The notes under the pieces: model-generated
What the model saw: only the letters and a program-made list of their open reading frames with translations
Told to the model about the DNA's origin: nothing
The model's database searches: none
Shown here: positions 34,781 through 44,062 of the stretch, piece by piece
How the letters are laid out: each line of letters opens with the position of its first letter
Position numbering within the stretch: the stretch's first letter is position 1
Program-made: the position numbers and the translations under genes
Assembly: GCF_027797465.1 (NCBI RefSeq)
Contig: NZ_CP115608.1
Coordinates: 248,001-312,000 of the forward strand
DNA from: Campylobacter sp. CN_NE2
Lineage (GTDB): Bacteria > Campylobacterota > Campylobacteria > Campylobacterales > Campylobacteraceae
Direction of reading: 5' to 3'
DNA: 64,000 nt

Positions 34781-35479
34781 ATGCTAAAAGATGAAGTTTC
34801 AGATATTGAAATTTGGAACCGATTGTCTCGAAATTACGGCTTTGCGATTAGGAATTCGGGACGGGGTTGTGGTGTTTTGTTTGGATTTTTAGCTGTTATT
34901 TATATCGTTTTTGCTCTTACTGCACTAAATTTATTTAACAACGCCGCACAAAGCGGAAATATGATAAAATCCTTAACTCACGGTTATATTTTGTTATTTT
35001 TGCTACTTTCATTTTTAGGAATCGTTTTTTCTTTGCTTTGGATTAAAGCGAGCAAGGCTGCTAAAAATAGAATTAAAGCGGCAAAAATTCAGCTTATGCT
35101 TTACGAGATTGATAAATTTTGTGATTTAGAGTATATAAATAACGATTCGTATGTCGATTATTTGGTTGAATTTATGGGAGAAAATGACGCTATAAACAAA
35201 TTAGCGCAAATTTGCGAATTTGCAGAAGAGATTAAAGGTTATAAAAATCGAAAAATCACAAAAGCCGAGCAAAAAAAGATAGAAGAAAATTATTTTAAAT
35301 TTTTAGGCGATAAGGCTACTTTGGCAAATCCTGCGCTTTTAGAAGGCGATTGCAAATTTGAACCAAGTTGCGCAAATATTTCGATAGGCTATGCGAATTT
35401 GATATTTTTTATAGTTTGTTTTGTGGGTTGTTTGGCGGTATTTGCTCCGCTTTGTAAGATGATTATGGGGCATTTTTAG
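34781..35479 (+). CDS. Unrecognised three-TM membrane protein
   Basis: 232 aa. Hydrophobic helices at about 33-55, 68-92 and 200-225; a long cytosolic helical loop (about 95-195) with charged residues. Good RBS AAAGGA. No family recognised. Confidence 0.75.
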   Translation: MLKDEVSDIEIWNRLSRNYGFAIRNSGRGCGVLFGFLAVIYIVFALTALNLFNNAAQSGNMIKSLTHGYILLFLLLSFLGIVFSLLWIKASKAAKNRIKAAKIQLMLYEIDKFCDLEYINNDSYVDYLVEFMGENDAINKLAQICEFAEEIKGYKNRKITKAEQKKIEENYFKFLGDKATLANPALLEGDCKFEPSCANISIGYANLIFFIVCFVGCLAVFAPLCKMIMGHF

Positions 35480-35510
35480 TAATTTGTTTTATCTTGTCGG
35501 ATCAATATGT

Positions 35511-35546
35511 GCCGAATTTGTGAATTTTTCGCAAATTCGGCTTTTT
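35511..35546 (+). terminator. Intrinsic terminator
   Basis: GCCGAATTTG (35511-35520) and CAAATTCGGC (35532-35541) followed by T5. Confidence 0.75.
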
Positions 35547-35594
35547 GTTTATTGTAATGTGCTGTTTTTGAATTTACGCAGAATTTAGGAATTT

Positions 35595-36212
35595 ATGGAT
35601 ATTTTAACTATTACTGATTATATCGGTATCGCTTCTGCTGCGCTAAGCGGATTTTTATTTGGCGTGAGAAAAAGCTGTGATTGGCTTGGGCTTTTTATCG
35701 CAGCATTTTTGACCGCACTTGGCGGCGGCATAATACGAGATGTCCTTGTGGGACGAGAAATTTACTCATTTTCAAACTATTTGCCCGTTATCATCGTTAT
35801 TTTTATGATGATTTTGGCAGTTGTGCTAAATTTACATAAAAAACAGGATATTGAAGATAAATTCTTTTTTATTTTTACCGATGCTATCGGCATTGTAAGC
35901 TTTTCGCTGGTTGGCACAATGGTAACGATAAATCATGATTACAATGTCTTTGGCGTAGTATTAATCGCCTTTGCAAACGGCGTGGGCGGTGGAATCTTAC
36001 GCGATGTTTTGTTAAACGAAGTTCCGTGGCTACTTCGCACGGGGCTTTACGGCACCATTAGTATGGGCGTAGGATTAGCCTATTTTTGCCTATATAAACT
36101 TGGTTTTGCAAATGTTTTTAGCGTTATTGCGTTACTTATTTTGGGCGTTACGATTAGAGTGTTTGCATATTACAGATCTTGGAATTTACCGAAAGTGGGG
36201 TATGAAAAATGA
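35595..36212 (+). CDS. TRIC-type cation channel family protein (UPF0126)
   Basis: 205 aa with seven predicted helices and two repeats of the UPF0126/TRIC motif: TALGGGIIRDVLVGR and NGVGGGILRDVLLNE. Such proteins form trimeric K+ channels. The first halves of the repeats are nearly symmetrical, as in the family. Stop overlaps the argD start by ATGA. Confidence 0.92.
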   Translation: MDILTITDYIGIASAALSGFLFGVRKSCDWLGLFIAAFLTALGGGIIRDVLVGREIYSFSNYLPVIIVIFMMILAVVLNLHKKQDIEDKFFFIFTDAIGIVSFSLVGTMVTINHDYNVFGVVLIAFANGVGGGILRDVLLNEVPWLLRTGLYGTISMGVGLAYFCLYKLGFANVFSVIALLILGVTIRVFAYYRSWNLPKVGYEK

Positions 36213-37369
36213 ATTTTTTAATGGATAATTACGGCAGAGTTGATGTGAGTTTCGTCAAGGGAAGCGGGGCGATTTTGCTTGATGATAAACGCAAAAAATA
36301 TATCGATTTTGGTTCAGGAATCGGCGTTTGCTCTCTTGGTCATGCAAATAAAAAACTTGCAAAAGTCATTTCAAAACAAGCTAGAACTTTGCTTCACACT
36401 TCAAATATCTATAAAATCGCACCACAAGAGGGGCTTGCTAAAAAAATGAGTGAATTTTTAGGTTTTGAAACTTATGCGTTTTTTTGCAACTCAGGTGCCG
36501 AAGCCAACGAAGCAGCAATCAAAATGGCGCGAAAATACGGCGCAACCAAATTTGAAAAGAAAAAATATGAAATTTTAACTTTGAAAAATTCATTTCACGG
36601 GCGCACGATGGCTACTTTGTGCGCCACAGGACAGGATAAATTTCACCCCGAAATTTTTGCCCCTTATATTGACGGATTTAAATTTTTTGACGGAATCGAT
36701 GAAATCATCGAAAATATCGGCGAAAACACGGTTGCCGTGATGATAGAACTAGTTCAAGGCGAAGGCGGAATAATGCCTTTGGATAAAGAAAAAGTGCAAA
36801 AATTAGCAAAGATTTTGCAAGAGAAAAAACTGCTTTTAATCACCGATGAAGTTCAGTGTGGCGTATTTCGCACGGGTGAGTTTGTAACTAGCAAAATTTA
36901 TGGCATAAAACCGGATATTATCACATTTGCAAAAGGTTTAGCAGGTGGCGTTCCGATAGGTGCGACACTGGCCAAAGAAAATATTTTCTCTCCCGGCGAA
37001 CACGGAAGCACATTTGGCGGGAATTTTTTAGCCACCACGACTGCACTTGCTACGCTAAATGAGCTTGGAAAGCTCAAAGTTACGGGCAAACTCGACGGCA
37101 CTATTAAAATTTTTAGAAAAAAATTAGATAAAATCGTCAGCGACAACCCTGAAATTTTTGAAAAAAGGGTTGGTCTTGGGCTTATGCAAGGGCTAGTTTT
37201 AAAAGATGAAAAAAATCTTGGCATTATCTTTGATAAAGCCCTAAAAAACGGACTTTTGGTGCTAAAATCCGGCAAAAATACTTTGCGATTTTTGCCGCCG
37301 CTAAATATCACAAAAGCCGAAATCAAAGAAGGTTTTGAGCGTTTAAAGGCTGTGCTTAAAGAAATTTAA
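36209..37369 (+). CDS. argD: Acetylornithine aminotransferase
   Basis: 386 aa class III PLP aminotransferase; converts N-acetylglutamate semialdehyde to N-acetylornithine in arginine synthesis and may serve as DapC. FCNSGAEANEAAIKMAR, ITDEVQCGVFRTG, and the PLP Lys in ITFAKGLAGGVP are intact. Start overlaps the TRIC gene; followed after 20 bases by a small unknown gene. Confidence 0.93.
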   Translation: MNFLMDNYGRVDVSFVKGSGAILLDDKRKKYIDFGSGIGVCSLGHANKKLAKVISKQARTLLHTSNIYKIAPQEGLAKKMSEFLGFETYAFFCNSGAEANEAAIKMARKYGATKFEKKKYEILTLKNSFHGRTMATLCATGQDKFHPEIFAPYIDGFKFFDGIDEIIENIGENTVAVMIELVQGEGGIMPLDKEKVQKLAKILQEKKLLLITDEVQCGVFRTGEFVTSKIYGIKPDIITFAKGLAGGVPIGATLAKENIFSPGEHGSTFGGNFLATTTALATLNELGKLKVTGKLDGTIKIFRKKLDKIVSDNPEIFEKRVGLGLMQGLVLKDEKNLGIIFDKALKNGLLVLKSGKNTLRFLPPLNITKAEIKEGFERLKAVLKEI

Positions 37370-37389
37370 TCAAATTTAAAAGGGCGAAA

Positions 37390-37800
37390 ATGAAAGTGTT
37401 TATCGATTGTGGTTGTTTGATGTTACAAAAATCACTAGAAATGTTTTTGAGCGAATTTATCGCTAGTTACGATGAATGCGATATGGTAATCAGCGACGAA
37501 GAAAAAGATACACCAAAACCGCTTTTTTTAGTCGGCGATGAAAACGGTGATTTAAAAATGCCTTTTAACAAAGATATTTTGGTAGAAAAACTGCTTGAAT
37601 ACGATAGAATTATCAAATTCAATGCAAATTTAAGCCAAAATGAAGAGTTTCAAAAGTTGCAAACGGCGTCAAATTTGCAAAATTCATCAAATTTGACAGA
37701 TTTATCAAATTCACAAAATTCGCTAGAAGATAGAATTTCTGATTTAATTGATAATTTTAAAGATGAGCTAATAAAAATCATCAAAGAGAGCAAAAATTAA
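37390..37800 (+). CDS. Unrecognised small acidic protein
   Basis: 136 aa. N-terminal segment MKVFIDCGCLMLQKSLEMF with two close cysteines; a low-complexity Asn/Ser/Leu linker (about 92-118) like that in Jag; and a C-terminal helix. No family recognised. RBS AAAGGGCG. Its stop overlaps the rsmD start (TAATG), so it belongs to the argD-rsmD operon. Confidence 0.75.
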   Translation: MKVFIDCGCLMLQKSLEMFLSEFIASYDECDMVISDEEKDTPKPLFLVGDENGDLKMPFNKDILVEKLLEYDRIIKFNANLSQNEEFQKLQTASNLQNSSNLTDLSNSQNSLEDRISDLIDNFKDELIKIIKESKN

Positions 37801-38390
37801 TGCCAAAGCCCATTTTCACGGCTATTTCAAGCGGAATTTACAAAGGCAAAAAGCTTAATCTGCCAAGCCTAGCGACAACTAGAAGCACAAAAAGCATAGT
37901 CAAAGGAAGTGTTTTTGATAGCCTACGCACGGAGTTATATGGGAAAATTTTTATCGAGTGCTTTGGCGGGAGCGGCGTTATGGCGCTTGAAGCCCTAAGT
38001 AACGGCGCAAAAAGCGTTTATGCAGTTGAACTTGATAAAAAAGCTTACGAAATCACAAAATCAAATTTTGCTTCTTTGGGTGTAGCGGAATTTGCCCTGC
38101 ACGGCGATTGCTTTGCAAAAGTTCCGCAAATTTTGGCAAATTTGGGTGGAAATTCTGGCACTATTTTATATATCGATCCGCCGTTTGAAATTCGCGACGG
38201 ATTTGAGTTGATTTATCAAAAAGTTATCAAATTTATCGAAGAAATTTCTAAATTTGAGTTTGTTTATTTAATCTGCCTAGAACACCAAAGTAGCGTTAAA
38301 TTTGATGAAAATATCTGCGAATTTTGCCTTAAAAAATCACGCAAATTTGGTGCTACGACAATCAGTTTTTTTGTGAGAAAAAATGGATAA
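37800..38390 (+). CDS. rsmD: 16S rRNA m2G966 methyltransferase RsmD
   Basis: 196 aa SAM-dependent enzyme. Landmarks TTRSTKSIVKGSVFDSL, FIECFGGSGVMALEALS (SAM site), and the catalytic DPPF in ILYIDPPFE. Overlaps the next gene by 8 bases. Confidence 0.92.
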   Translation: MPKPIFTAISSGIYKGKKLNLPSLATTRSTKSIVKGSVFDSLRTELYGKIFIECFGGSGVMALEALSNGAKSVYAVELDKKAYEITKSNFASLGVAEFALHGDCFAKVPQILANLGGNSGTILYIDPPFEIRDGFELIYQKVIKFIEEISKFEFVYLICLEHQSSVKFDENICEFCLKKSRKFGATTISFFVRKNG

Positions 38391-39147
38391 ATTTACAAAT
38401 TTAAAAGAGCTTTTGGATTTTCATGCGAATTTAAAAAATTGTGACGAAAATTTATTTGCAAAAGCCGATCCCTTGCAAGTCGCAAAGCTCCATAATGACG
38501 ATATTATCGCACTTATTTGTGCGCTTTTTGCTTACGGAAATGCAAATTTAATTTTAAAATTTTTAAATTCGCTTGATTTTTCGCTTTTAAATGCCAGTGA
38601 AAGCACGATAAAAAAAGAGTTAAAAAGCCATAAATATCGCTTTCAAAATTCGCAAGATGTGGCTGAAATTTTTATCACTTTAAGGCGTTTAAAAAATGAA
38701 ATTTCTATCCAAGAGTGCGTTTTAAAAGGACTTTCGCAAAAAGGCGAGATAATAGATGGCATAAATTTGCTAATTTCGCAAATTTACAAGCTAAATTCAT
38801 ATAAAAGCTTTGGCTATGAGTTTTTTTTCGGTCGAAATTTTACAGATAAGCCCGTCTCGCCGTATAAACGATACAATCTTTTTTTGCGTTGGGCAGTGCG
38901 AAAAAGCGACATTGATTTGGGTTTTTATGAAAAAATTAGTCAGGGAGATTTGCTTATTCCCCTTGATGTGCATACACACCGAGTTTCGCTAAATTTGGGG
39001 CTAATAGAGCGAAAAAGTTATGATTTTGAAGCGGTAAATTTGCTAACAAAAGCTTTGCGTAAATTTGATAAAAACGATCCTATAAAATATGATTTTGCGC
39101 TTTATCGTTTGGGTCAAAGTGGCGAATTTAAGGATATAAAAGTGTAA
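38383..39147 (+). CDS. TIGR02757 family protein
   Basis: 254 aa. Motifs ALFAYGNANLILKFL, PYKRYNLFLRWAVRKSDIDLG, LIPLDVHTHRVSLNLGL and DPIKYDFALYRLGQ match TIGR02757/DUF2400. The helical fold resembles helix-hairpin-helix DNA glycosylases, but the family has no assigned activity. Overlaps rsmD, so it is co-translated. Confidence 0.88.
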   Translation: MDKFTNLKELLDFHANLKNCDENLFAKADPLQVAKLHNDDIIALICALFAYGNANLILKFLNSLDFSLLNASESTIKKELKSHKYRFQNSQDVAEIFITLRRLKNEISIQECVLKGLSQKGEIIDGINLLISQIYKLNSYKSFGYEFFFGRNFTDKPVSPYKRYNLFLRWAVRKSDIDLGFYEKISQGDLLIPLDVHTHRVSLNLGLIERKSYDFEAVNLLTKALRKFDKNDPIKYDFALYRLGQSGEFKDIKV

Positions 39148-39197
39148 AATTTGCAAATTTAGTTGCAAATTTTTATTTAAATTTGAAAGAGAAAAAA

Positions 39198-39956
39198 ATG
39201 GAATTTGAAATTTGGCATTTTGTGGTTGCCTTTTTGGCTGCGTTTTTTGCGGGCTTTGTTGATGCGATTGCAGGCGGTGGCGGTATGATAGCACTTCCTG
39301 CACTCCTTGCTATCGGTGTTCCGCCACATGCCGCACTAGCCACAAATAAATTTCAAGGCACTTTTGGTAGTTTTACGGCTGCTGCGAATTTCGCATTTAA
39401 AGGCTATGTGGATTTTAAAGAGATCGCTCTTGGCATTGTTTTTACGCTACTTGGAGCGATTTTAGGCACATTTGTTGTGCTTTTGATAGATTCAAAATTT
39501 TTAAATTACATAATCCCGTTTTTGCTTTTAGCACTTTTGGTTTATATGATTTTTTCGCCGAATTTAGGCGAAGAAGAGCGAAACGCAAAGATGAACGCCA
39601 GAGCTTTTTATATCATTTTTGGCTTTTTACTCGGGTTTTATGACGGCTTTTTTGGTCCAGGAGCAGGGTCGTTTTGGACACTTGCGCTTGTGGGGGTTTT
39701 GGGGCTTTATATGAAAAAAGCAGTCGCTCACACAAAAGTTTTAAATTTCACTTCAAACATTGTCTCTTTGATAGTTTTTATCATCGGCGGTCAAATTTTG
39801 TGGTTGCTTGGTGGCGTCATGGCAGTAGGGCAGGTGCTTGGCGGATACTTTGGCTCAAATATGGTTATGAAAAAAGATGTCAAATTTGTGCGAAAAATTC
39901 TATTTTTCGTTGTCGCTGTTACGATTTTAAAAATTTTGTATGGGTTGTTTAAATAA
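39198..39956 (+). CDS. TauE/SafE family sulfite/anion exporter
   Basis: 252 aa, eight hydrophobic segments. FAGFVDAIAGGGGMIALPALL and NKFQGTFGSFTAAANF in the first half and GFYDGFFGPGAGSFW in the second are the duplicated TSUP family motif. ATG 39198 is preferred over TTG 39183 on the RBS GAAAGAGA. The substrate (sulfite, sulfoacetate or others) cannot be read from sequence. Confidence 0.88.
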   Translation: MEFEIWHFVVAFLAAFFAGFVDAIAGGGGMIALPALLAIGVPPHAALATNKFQGTFGSFTAAANFAFKGYVDFKEIALGIVFTLLGAILGTFVVLLIDSKFLNYIIPFLLLALLVYMIFSPNLGEEERNAKMNARAFYIIFGFLLGFYDGFFGPGAGSFWTLALVGVLGLYMKKAVAHTKVLNFTSNIVSLIVFIIGGQILWLLGGVMAVGQVLGGYFGSNMVMKKDVKFVRKILFFVVAVTILKILYGLFK

Positions 39957-40080
39957 ATGTAGAGTTTATTATATATGAGCTTCGTTTTTTTCGTTTTGGT
40001 ATCTTGCAATACATTAAATTAAGCTTGTGCTATGTAGTTCTTTTTTTGTCTCTTTTTTCTGTTTATCATTAAAAATTTTA

Positions 40081-40449
40081 GGCTCATAGCTCAAAATTTG
40101 ACATGAAAAGCGCTACAATCACCATTGTAATCTATATTTGTAAAGGGTCGTCCAAACGAGAGCAAAAAATCTTAAAAAATGCAAATTTTGTGATGGCAAA
40201 AACATAGCTAAAAACGATCTAACGAATAATAAAAAACAACTCTATAAATGCAAAGATTGCTTAAAAAGATTTATTATCAAACAAGACAAAGCAAAGAGAT
40301 TATATTACGATTATTTGGATTTAAAAATCTCTCGTCTATCGGTTATTTATGGGCTTTCTGATAACAAGACAGAAATTTATATCTTAGTATTTTTTTATTA
40401 AAAATAATAAAAATTGATAAAATTCATGTCAAATTTTGAGCTATGAGCC
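40081..40449. mobile_element. 369-bp MITE-like element with perfect 27-bp terminal inverted repeats
   Basis: GGCTCATAGCTCAAAATTTG... at 40081-40107 is the exact reverse complement of 40423-40449. Inside is a frame encoding a transposase-type zinc ribbon without a start codon (40144-40401). It appears to be an internally deleted insertion sequence whose ends are intact. No target-site duplication of 8-9 bp is obvious. A lone end copy is at 732-750. Confidence 0.8.
40144..40401 (+). pseudogene. Transposase N-terminal zinc-ribbon fragment
   Basis: An open frame of 85 codons lacking ATG, GTG or TTG at its head. It reads KKCKFCDGKNIAKND ... YKCKDCLKRFII, a CxxC-N-CxxC zinc ribbon like that of IS1-type InsA and similar transposase N-termini, then about 35 helical residues, ending at a stop. 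No DDE catalytic part follows. It lies inside the 27-bp inverted repeats. Confidence 0.7.
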
Positions 40450-40483
40450 ACATTTGCTAATAAAAGTTATCGCATAAATTTTT

Positions 40484-40585
40484 TTAATCTCGTTTTTGTA
40501 TATGCGTATCTACAAGCCAAACTATAAAAAGCACTATCGATATTATAATCGGAATAAAATATAAAAATATGGCACTATCTTGCAT
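40484..40585 (-). CDS. 33-aa single-TM small protein after rarA
   Basis: Starts ATG at 40585 only 1 base beyond the rarA TAA, with AAAAGGCG upstream in the rarA tail, and encodes 33 aa: a polar start MQDSAIF, a hydrophobic helix (about 7-24) and a charged end THIQKRD. Tight coupling to rarA and a clear TM pattern support a real gene; conservation was not tested. No known small-protein family recognised. Confidence 0.5.
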   Translation of the reverse strand: MQDSAIFLYFIPIIISIVLFIVWLVDTHIQKRD

Positions 40586-40586
40586 T

Positions 40587-41768
40587 TTAAATTTCGCCTT
40601 TTATCTTTTTTAACCACTCATCTAGCGTTTTTTCAAAACCAATCCCCTTGCTTTCGTAGAATTTAACAGGTTTAGAAAGATATTTTTGTTCCACCCAGCC
40701 GCCAAAATCGTGCGGATAAAGATAGTCTTTGATTTTGGTATCTGAATTTATCAAATATCTTGGTATTTCAAGTTTTGGCTCGTTTTTAACGAATTCTAAT
40801 GCCGAATTTATGGCATTATATGATGAATTTGACTTAGGCGAGTGTGCTAAATATACGGCGCATTGCGCTAAAATAATCCTAGCTTCGGGCAGTCCTATTT
40901 TGCTAACTGCCAAAAGCGTATTGACTGCGACATTTAGGGCATTTGGGTTGGCATTTCCTATGTCTTCACTAGCTAGTATAACCATGCGTCTTGCGATAAA
41001 ATCGGCACTTTCTCCTGCGTCAATAAGTCTAGCGATATAATAAATCGCCGCGTCGCTGTCGCTTCCACGAAGCGATTTTATCATCGCACTAGCTAAGGCG
41101 TAGTGCGTATCATCCGAGCTAACGCCTTCATTTACGGCATTTGCTCGAAGTGTTTTAAGCGTTTCAAGGCTGATATTTTTATCAACCAAAAGTGCAAATT
41201 CGAGCAAATTCAGCATACTTCGCGCGTCCCCGCCGCTACTATGGATCAAATATTTTTTTGCTTCGTCAGAAATTTCAAAATTTAGCTCATTTTTTGCCCG
41301 TTCTAGCAAATTTTCTAAATCGCCAAATTCAAGCGGTTTAAACTCAAAAAGCAAACAGCGAGAACGAATTCCGCTACTTAGCACAAACTGTGGATTTTCT
41401 GTTGTTGCACCGATGATAACGGCACGATAATTTTCCATTGGGATTAGTAAAACTTCTTGTTGCGTTTTGCTTAGGCGATGAATTTCGTCGATAAACATAA
41501 GCGGTTTGTAAAGTGAATTTTCGTATCTTGCTAAGATTTTGCGAATTTCTTCTACTTTTAAGCTCGTCGCATCTAGCTCGTAAAAATCGTAATTTAGCTC
41601 GTCTGCTACCACTTTTGCAAGGGTGGTTTTACCGCTTCCTGAATTGCCAAAAAATATGCTATGCGGAATTGTTTTGTTTTCTATAAATTTGGCAAAAACT
41701 TCGATAATATGCCTTTGCCCGAGTATTTGACTAAGCTTTTTTGGACGAAATTTAAGCGCTAAATTCAT
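40587..41768 (-). CDS. rarA: Replication-associated recombination protein RarA (MgsA)
   Basis: 393 aa AAA+ ATPase of the clamp-loader family acting at stalled forks. N-terminal RPKKLSQILGQ, Walker A GNSGSGKTT, Walker B FIDEIHRLSKTQ, sensor ATTENPQF and arginine-finger SRCLLFEF. The C-terminal domain includes ASEDIGNANPNAL and YLYPHDFGGWVEQ. Strong match throughout. Confidence 0.95.
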   Translation of the reverse strand: MNLALKFRPKKLSQILGQRHIIEVFAKFIENKTIPHSIFFGNSGSGKTTLAKVVADELNYDFYELDATSLKVEEIRKILARYENSLYKPLMFIDEIHRLSKTQQEVLLIPMENYRAVIIGATTENPQFVLSSGIRSRCLLFEFKPLEFGDLENLLERAKNELNFEISDEAKKYLIHSSGGDARSMLNLLEFALLVDKNISLETLKTLRANAVNEGVSSDDTHYALASAMIKSLRGSDSDAAIYYIARLIDAGESADFIARRMVILASEDIGNANPNALNVAVNTLLAVSKIGLPEARIILAQCAVYLAHSPKSNSSYNAINSALEFVKNEPKLEIPRYLINSDTKIKDYLYPHDFGGWVEQKYLSKPVKFYESKGIGFEKTLDEWLKKIKGEI

Positions 41769-41801
41769 AAAAATCCCTAAATTTAAAGCAAATTTGCAAA
41801 T

Positions 41802-43034
41802 TTATTCGCGAATTTGCCCGTTTCCTTTGATGATATATTTGTAAGTTGTTAGCTCATTTAGCCCCATTGGACCGCGTGCGTGGAGTTTATTTGTGCTGAT
41901 TCCTACTTCTGCGCCAAAGCCAAACTCAAATCCGTCGCTAAAACGGGTCGAAGCATTTACATACAAACACGCACTTTCTAGCGAATTTACGAAATTTTCG
42001 ATGTTTGCTTCATTATTACTTAAAATCGCATCGCTGTGAAGTGAGCCAAATTTTTTGATATGGGACACGGCTTCATCGCAGTTTTTAACAACTTTCAAAT
42101 TTACTTCAAGTGCCAAATATTCGGTTTCATAGTCTGCATCATCGGCAAATTCGCAGTCGATATATTTTGCTGATTTTTCTCCGCCATGAATTTTAACACC
42201 AAGAGCGTCAAATTCGGCTTTTAACATCGGCAAAAATTCACTAGCGACATTTTTATGCACCAAAATCGTTTCGACTGCATTACAAGCACTTGGTTTTTGC
42301 ACCTTTGCGTTTATGCAAATTTTAAGGGCATTTTGTAAATTTGCACTCTCATCGACAAAAATATGGCAAACGCCTTTATCATGTTTTATAACTGGTATTG
42401 TTGAGTTTTGCGTTACAAAATTTATCAGTCCGCTTCCACCGCGTGGCACGATAACATCGATAAATTTATCCATTTTTATTAATTTTTCGGTATCGCTTCT
42501 ATCGACACTATCGATAAATGTAATACAGCTTTCATCAATGCCGTTTTCTTTAAGTGCCTTGTGAAGTGCTTTGACGATAGCTTTGTTTGAATTTATGGCT
42601 TCTTTTCCGCCTTTTAGCACACAGGCATTTCCGCTTTTAAAGCAAAGTGAAGCCACTTCGCTTGTAACATTTGGGCGAGATTCGTATATCACGCAGACTA
42701 CGCCGATTGGGATCGCTACTTTTTGAAATTGAAGCCCACAATAGTTTTTCCAGCCATCTATCACGCGACCTACCGGATCTTTTAACGAAGCAGTATCGTT
42801 TAAAGATACAATAATCGAATTTATGGCTTTTTCATCTAGTTTAAGTCTTGCTATCATCGCAGGAGATAAGTTATTTGTAGCGTTTTTAATATCTTTTTCA
42901 TTGGCTTTTAAAATTTCATCTTTTGCGTTTGAAATTTGGATTGCCATGTCTTTGATAACTTTTTCTTTGATTTTAGGGGTTAAATTTGCTATTAAGGACT
43001 GCGAATTTTTTGCTTTCGATAAAATTTCTAACAT
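41802..43034 (-). CDS. proA: Gamma-glutamyl phosphate reductase
   Basis: 410 aa aldehyde-dehydrogenase-fold enzyme of proline synthesis (glutamyl-5-phosphate to glutamate-5-semialdehyde). IYESRPNVTSEVA, KGGKEAINSNKAI, PRGGSGLI and the catalytic Cys in QKPSACNAVETILV are present, ending RGPMGLNELTTYKY. proB is not in the window. Confidence 0.95.
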   Translation of the reverse strand: MLEILSKAKNSQSLIANLTPKIKEKVIKDMAIQISNAKDEILKANEKDIKNATNNLSPAMIARLKLDEKAINSIIVSLNDTASLKDPVGRVIDGWKNYCGLQFQKVAIPIGVVCVIYESRPNVTSEVASLCFKSGNACVLKGGKEAINSNKAIVKALHKALKENGIDESCITFIDSVDRSDTEKLIKMDKFIDVIVPRGGSGLINFVTQNSTIPVIKHDKGVCHIFVDESANLQNALKICINAKVQKPSACNAVETILVHKNVASEFLPMLKAEFDALGVKIHGGEKSAKYIDCEFADDADYETEYLALEVNLKVVKNCDEAVSHIKKFGSLHSDAILSNNEANIENFVNSLESACLYVNASTRFSDGFEFGFGAEVGISTNKLHARGPMGLNELTTYKYIIKGNGQIRE

Positions 43035-43074
43035 TATTTACCCCTTTTTTATAAAATGTTTTGCAAAATAGTAT

Positions 43075-43080
43075 TATAAT
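43075..43080 (+). promoter_or_regulatory. Candidate -10 box
   Basis: TATAAT 32 bases before the flavoprotein start at 43112; RBS AAAGGAAAA. Confidence 0.5.
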
Positions 43081-43111
43081 TTGTTTTAAAATTTAATTTA
43101 AAGGAAAAAGT

Positions 43112-44062
43112 ATGAGTCATATATATGATATAGCAGTCATTGGTGGCGGTCCGTGCGGGTTAGCGGCGATTGTAGAAGCTAAAACAAACGGCGTGGAAAA
43201 GGTTTTATTGCTTGAAAAAGGCGATAATCACTCTCAAACTATTAGACAATTTTACAAAGACAACAAACGCGTTGATAAAGAGTATAAAGGTATGGAGAGC
43301 GAAACAAAAGGAAATGTCGAATTTGAAGCAGGAACAAAAGAGAGCGTTTTAAATTATTTCGATAAACTCTTAGATAACGAAGCAATCGATACTAGCTTTA
43401 AAAGCGAAGTTGAAAAAGTCGAAAAAACGGGCGATTTTTTTACGATTTCGACAAGTAACGGCGAATTTAAGGCTAAAAATGTCGTTGTGGCAATCGGTAA
43501 AATGGGAAAACCAAACAAACCTGATTATAAAATTCCACCTTCGATCACACAAAGAGTAAATTTTAACCTTGATAAATGCACGGCTCACGAAAAAGTTCTC
43601 ATCGTGGGCGGCGGAAATTCGGCAGCCGAATACGCACTTTCTATTGTAAATACAAATATCGTTACGCTTTGTTATAGAAAAGATAAATTTACAAGATTAA
43701 ACGATATTAACGAAAGTGCGCTTATGCATGAAGTTCGTTATGGCGGCGTTATACTTCGTATGGGCGTTGATATTACGGCACTTGAAAATGAAAACGGACT
43801 TGTGCTAGTAAAGCTAAATAACGGCGATGAATTTGTTTATGATAGAGTTATTTACGCTATCGGCGGAACTACGCCGACGGATTTTTTGAAAAAGTGCGGT
43901 ATCGAGCTAGATGAAAACGGCGTTCCGATAGTAGATGAGCATTGTCAAACCACGCAAAATGGGCTTTATGTTGGCGGGGATTTGGTTACTAGAAACGGCG
44001 GTTCTATCGTGGGGGCTATAAACCACGCTCACACGATAGTAGAACACATCATAAAACGATGA
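43112..44062 (+). CDS. YpdA-like FAD/NAD(P)H oxidoreductase
   Basis: 316 aa. FAD motif VIGGGPCGLAAIVEA, NADPH motif VLIVGGGNSAAEYAL, and the C-terminal YVGGDLVTRNGGSI. It lacks the CxxC of thioredoxin reductases, and thus belongs to the YpdA group (putative bacillithiol disulfide reductases in Firmicutes). Campylobacter does not make bacillithiol as far as I know, so the real low-molecular thiol or protein substrate is open. Stop overlaps the next start by ATGA. Confidence 0.85.
   Translation: MSHIYDIAVIGGGPCGLAAIVEAKTNGVEKVLLLEKGDNHSQTIRQFYKDNKRVDKEYKGMESETKGNVEFEAGTKESVLNYFDKLLDNEAIDTSFKSEVEKVEKTGDFFTISTSNGEFKAKNVVVAIGKMGKPNKPDYKIPPSITQRVNFNLDKCTAHEKVLIVGGGNSAAEYALSIVNTNIVTLCYRKDKFTRLNDINESALMHEVRYGGVILRMGVDITALENENGLVLVKLNNGDEFVYDRVIYAIGGTTPTDFLKKCGIELDENGVPIVDEHCQTTQNGLYVGGDLVTRNGGSIVGAINHAHTIVEHIIKR

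Larger units (their letters stand above)
39957..40483. other. Intergenic region holding a remnant transposon
   Basis: About 120 AT-rich bases without features, then the 369-bp element described separately (40081-40449), then a short AT-rich stretch before the small ORF on the minus strand. Confidence 0.7.

Noticed and set aside
39674-39952. 92-residue frame inside the TauE gene
   Set aside because: Alternate-frame shadow; the exporter reads through it with clear family motifs.
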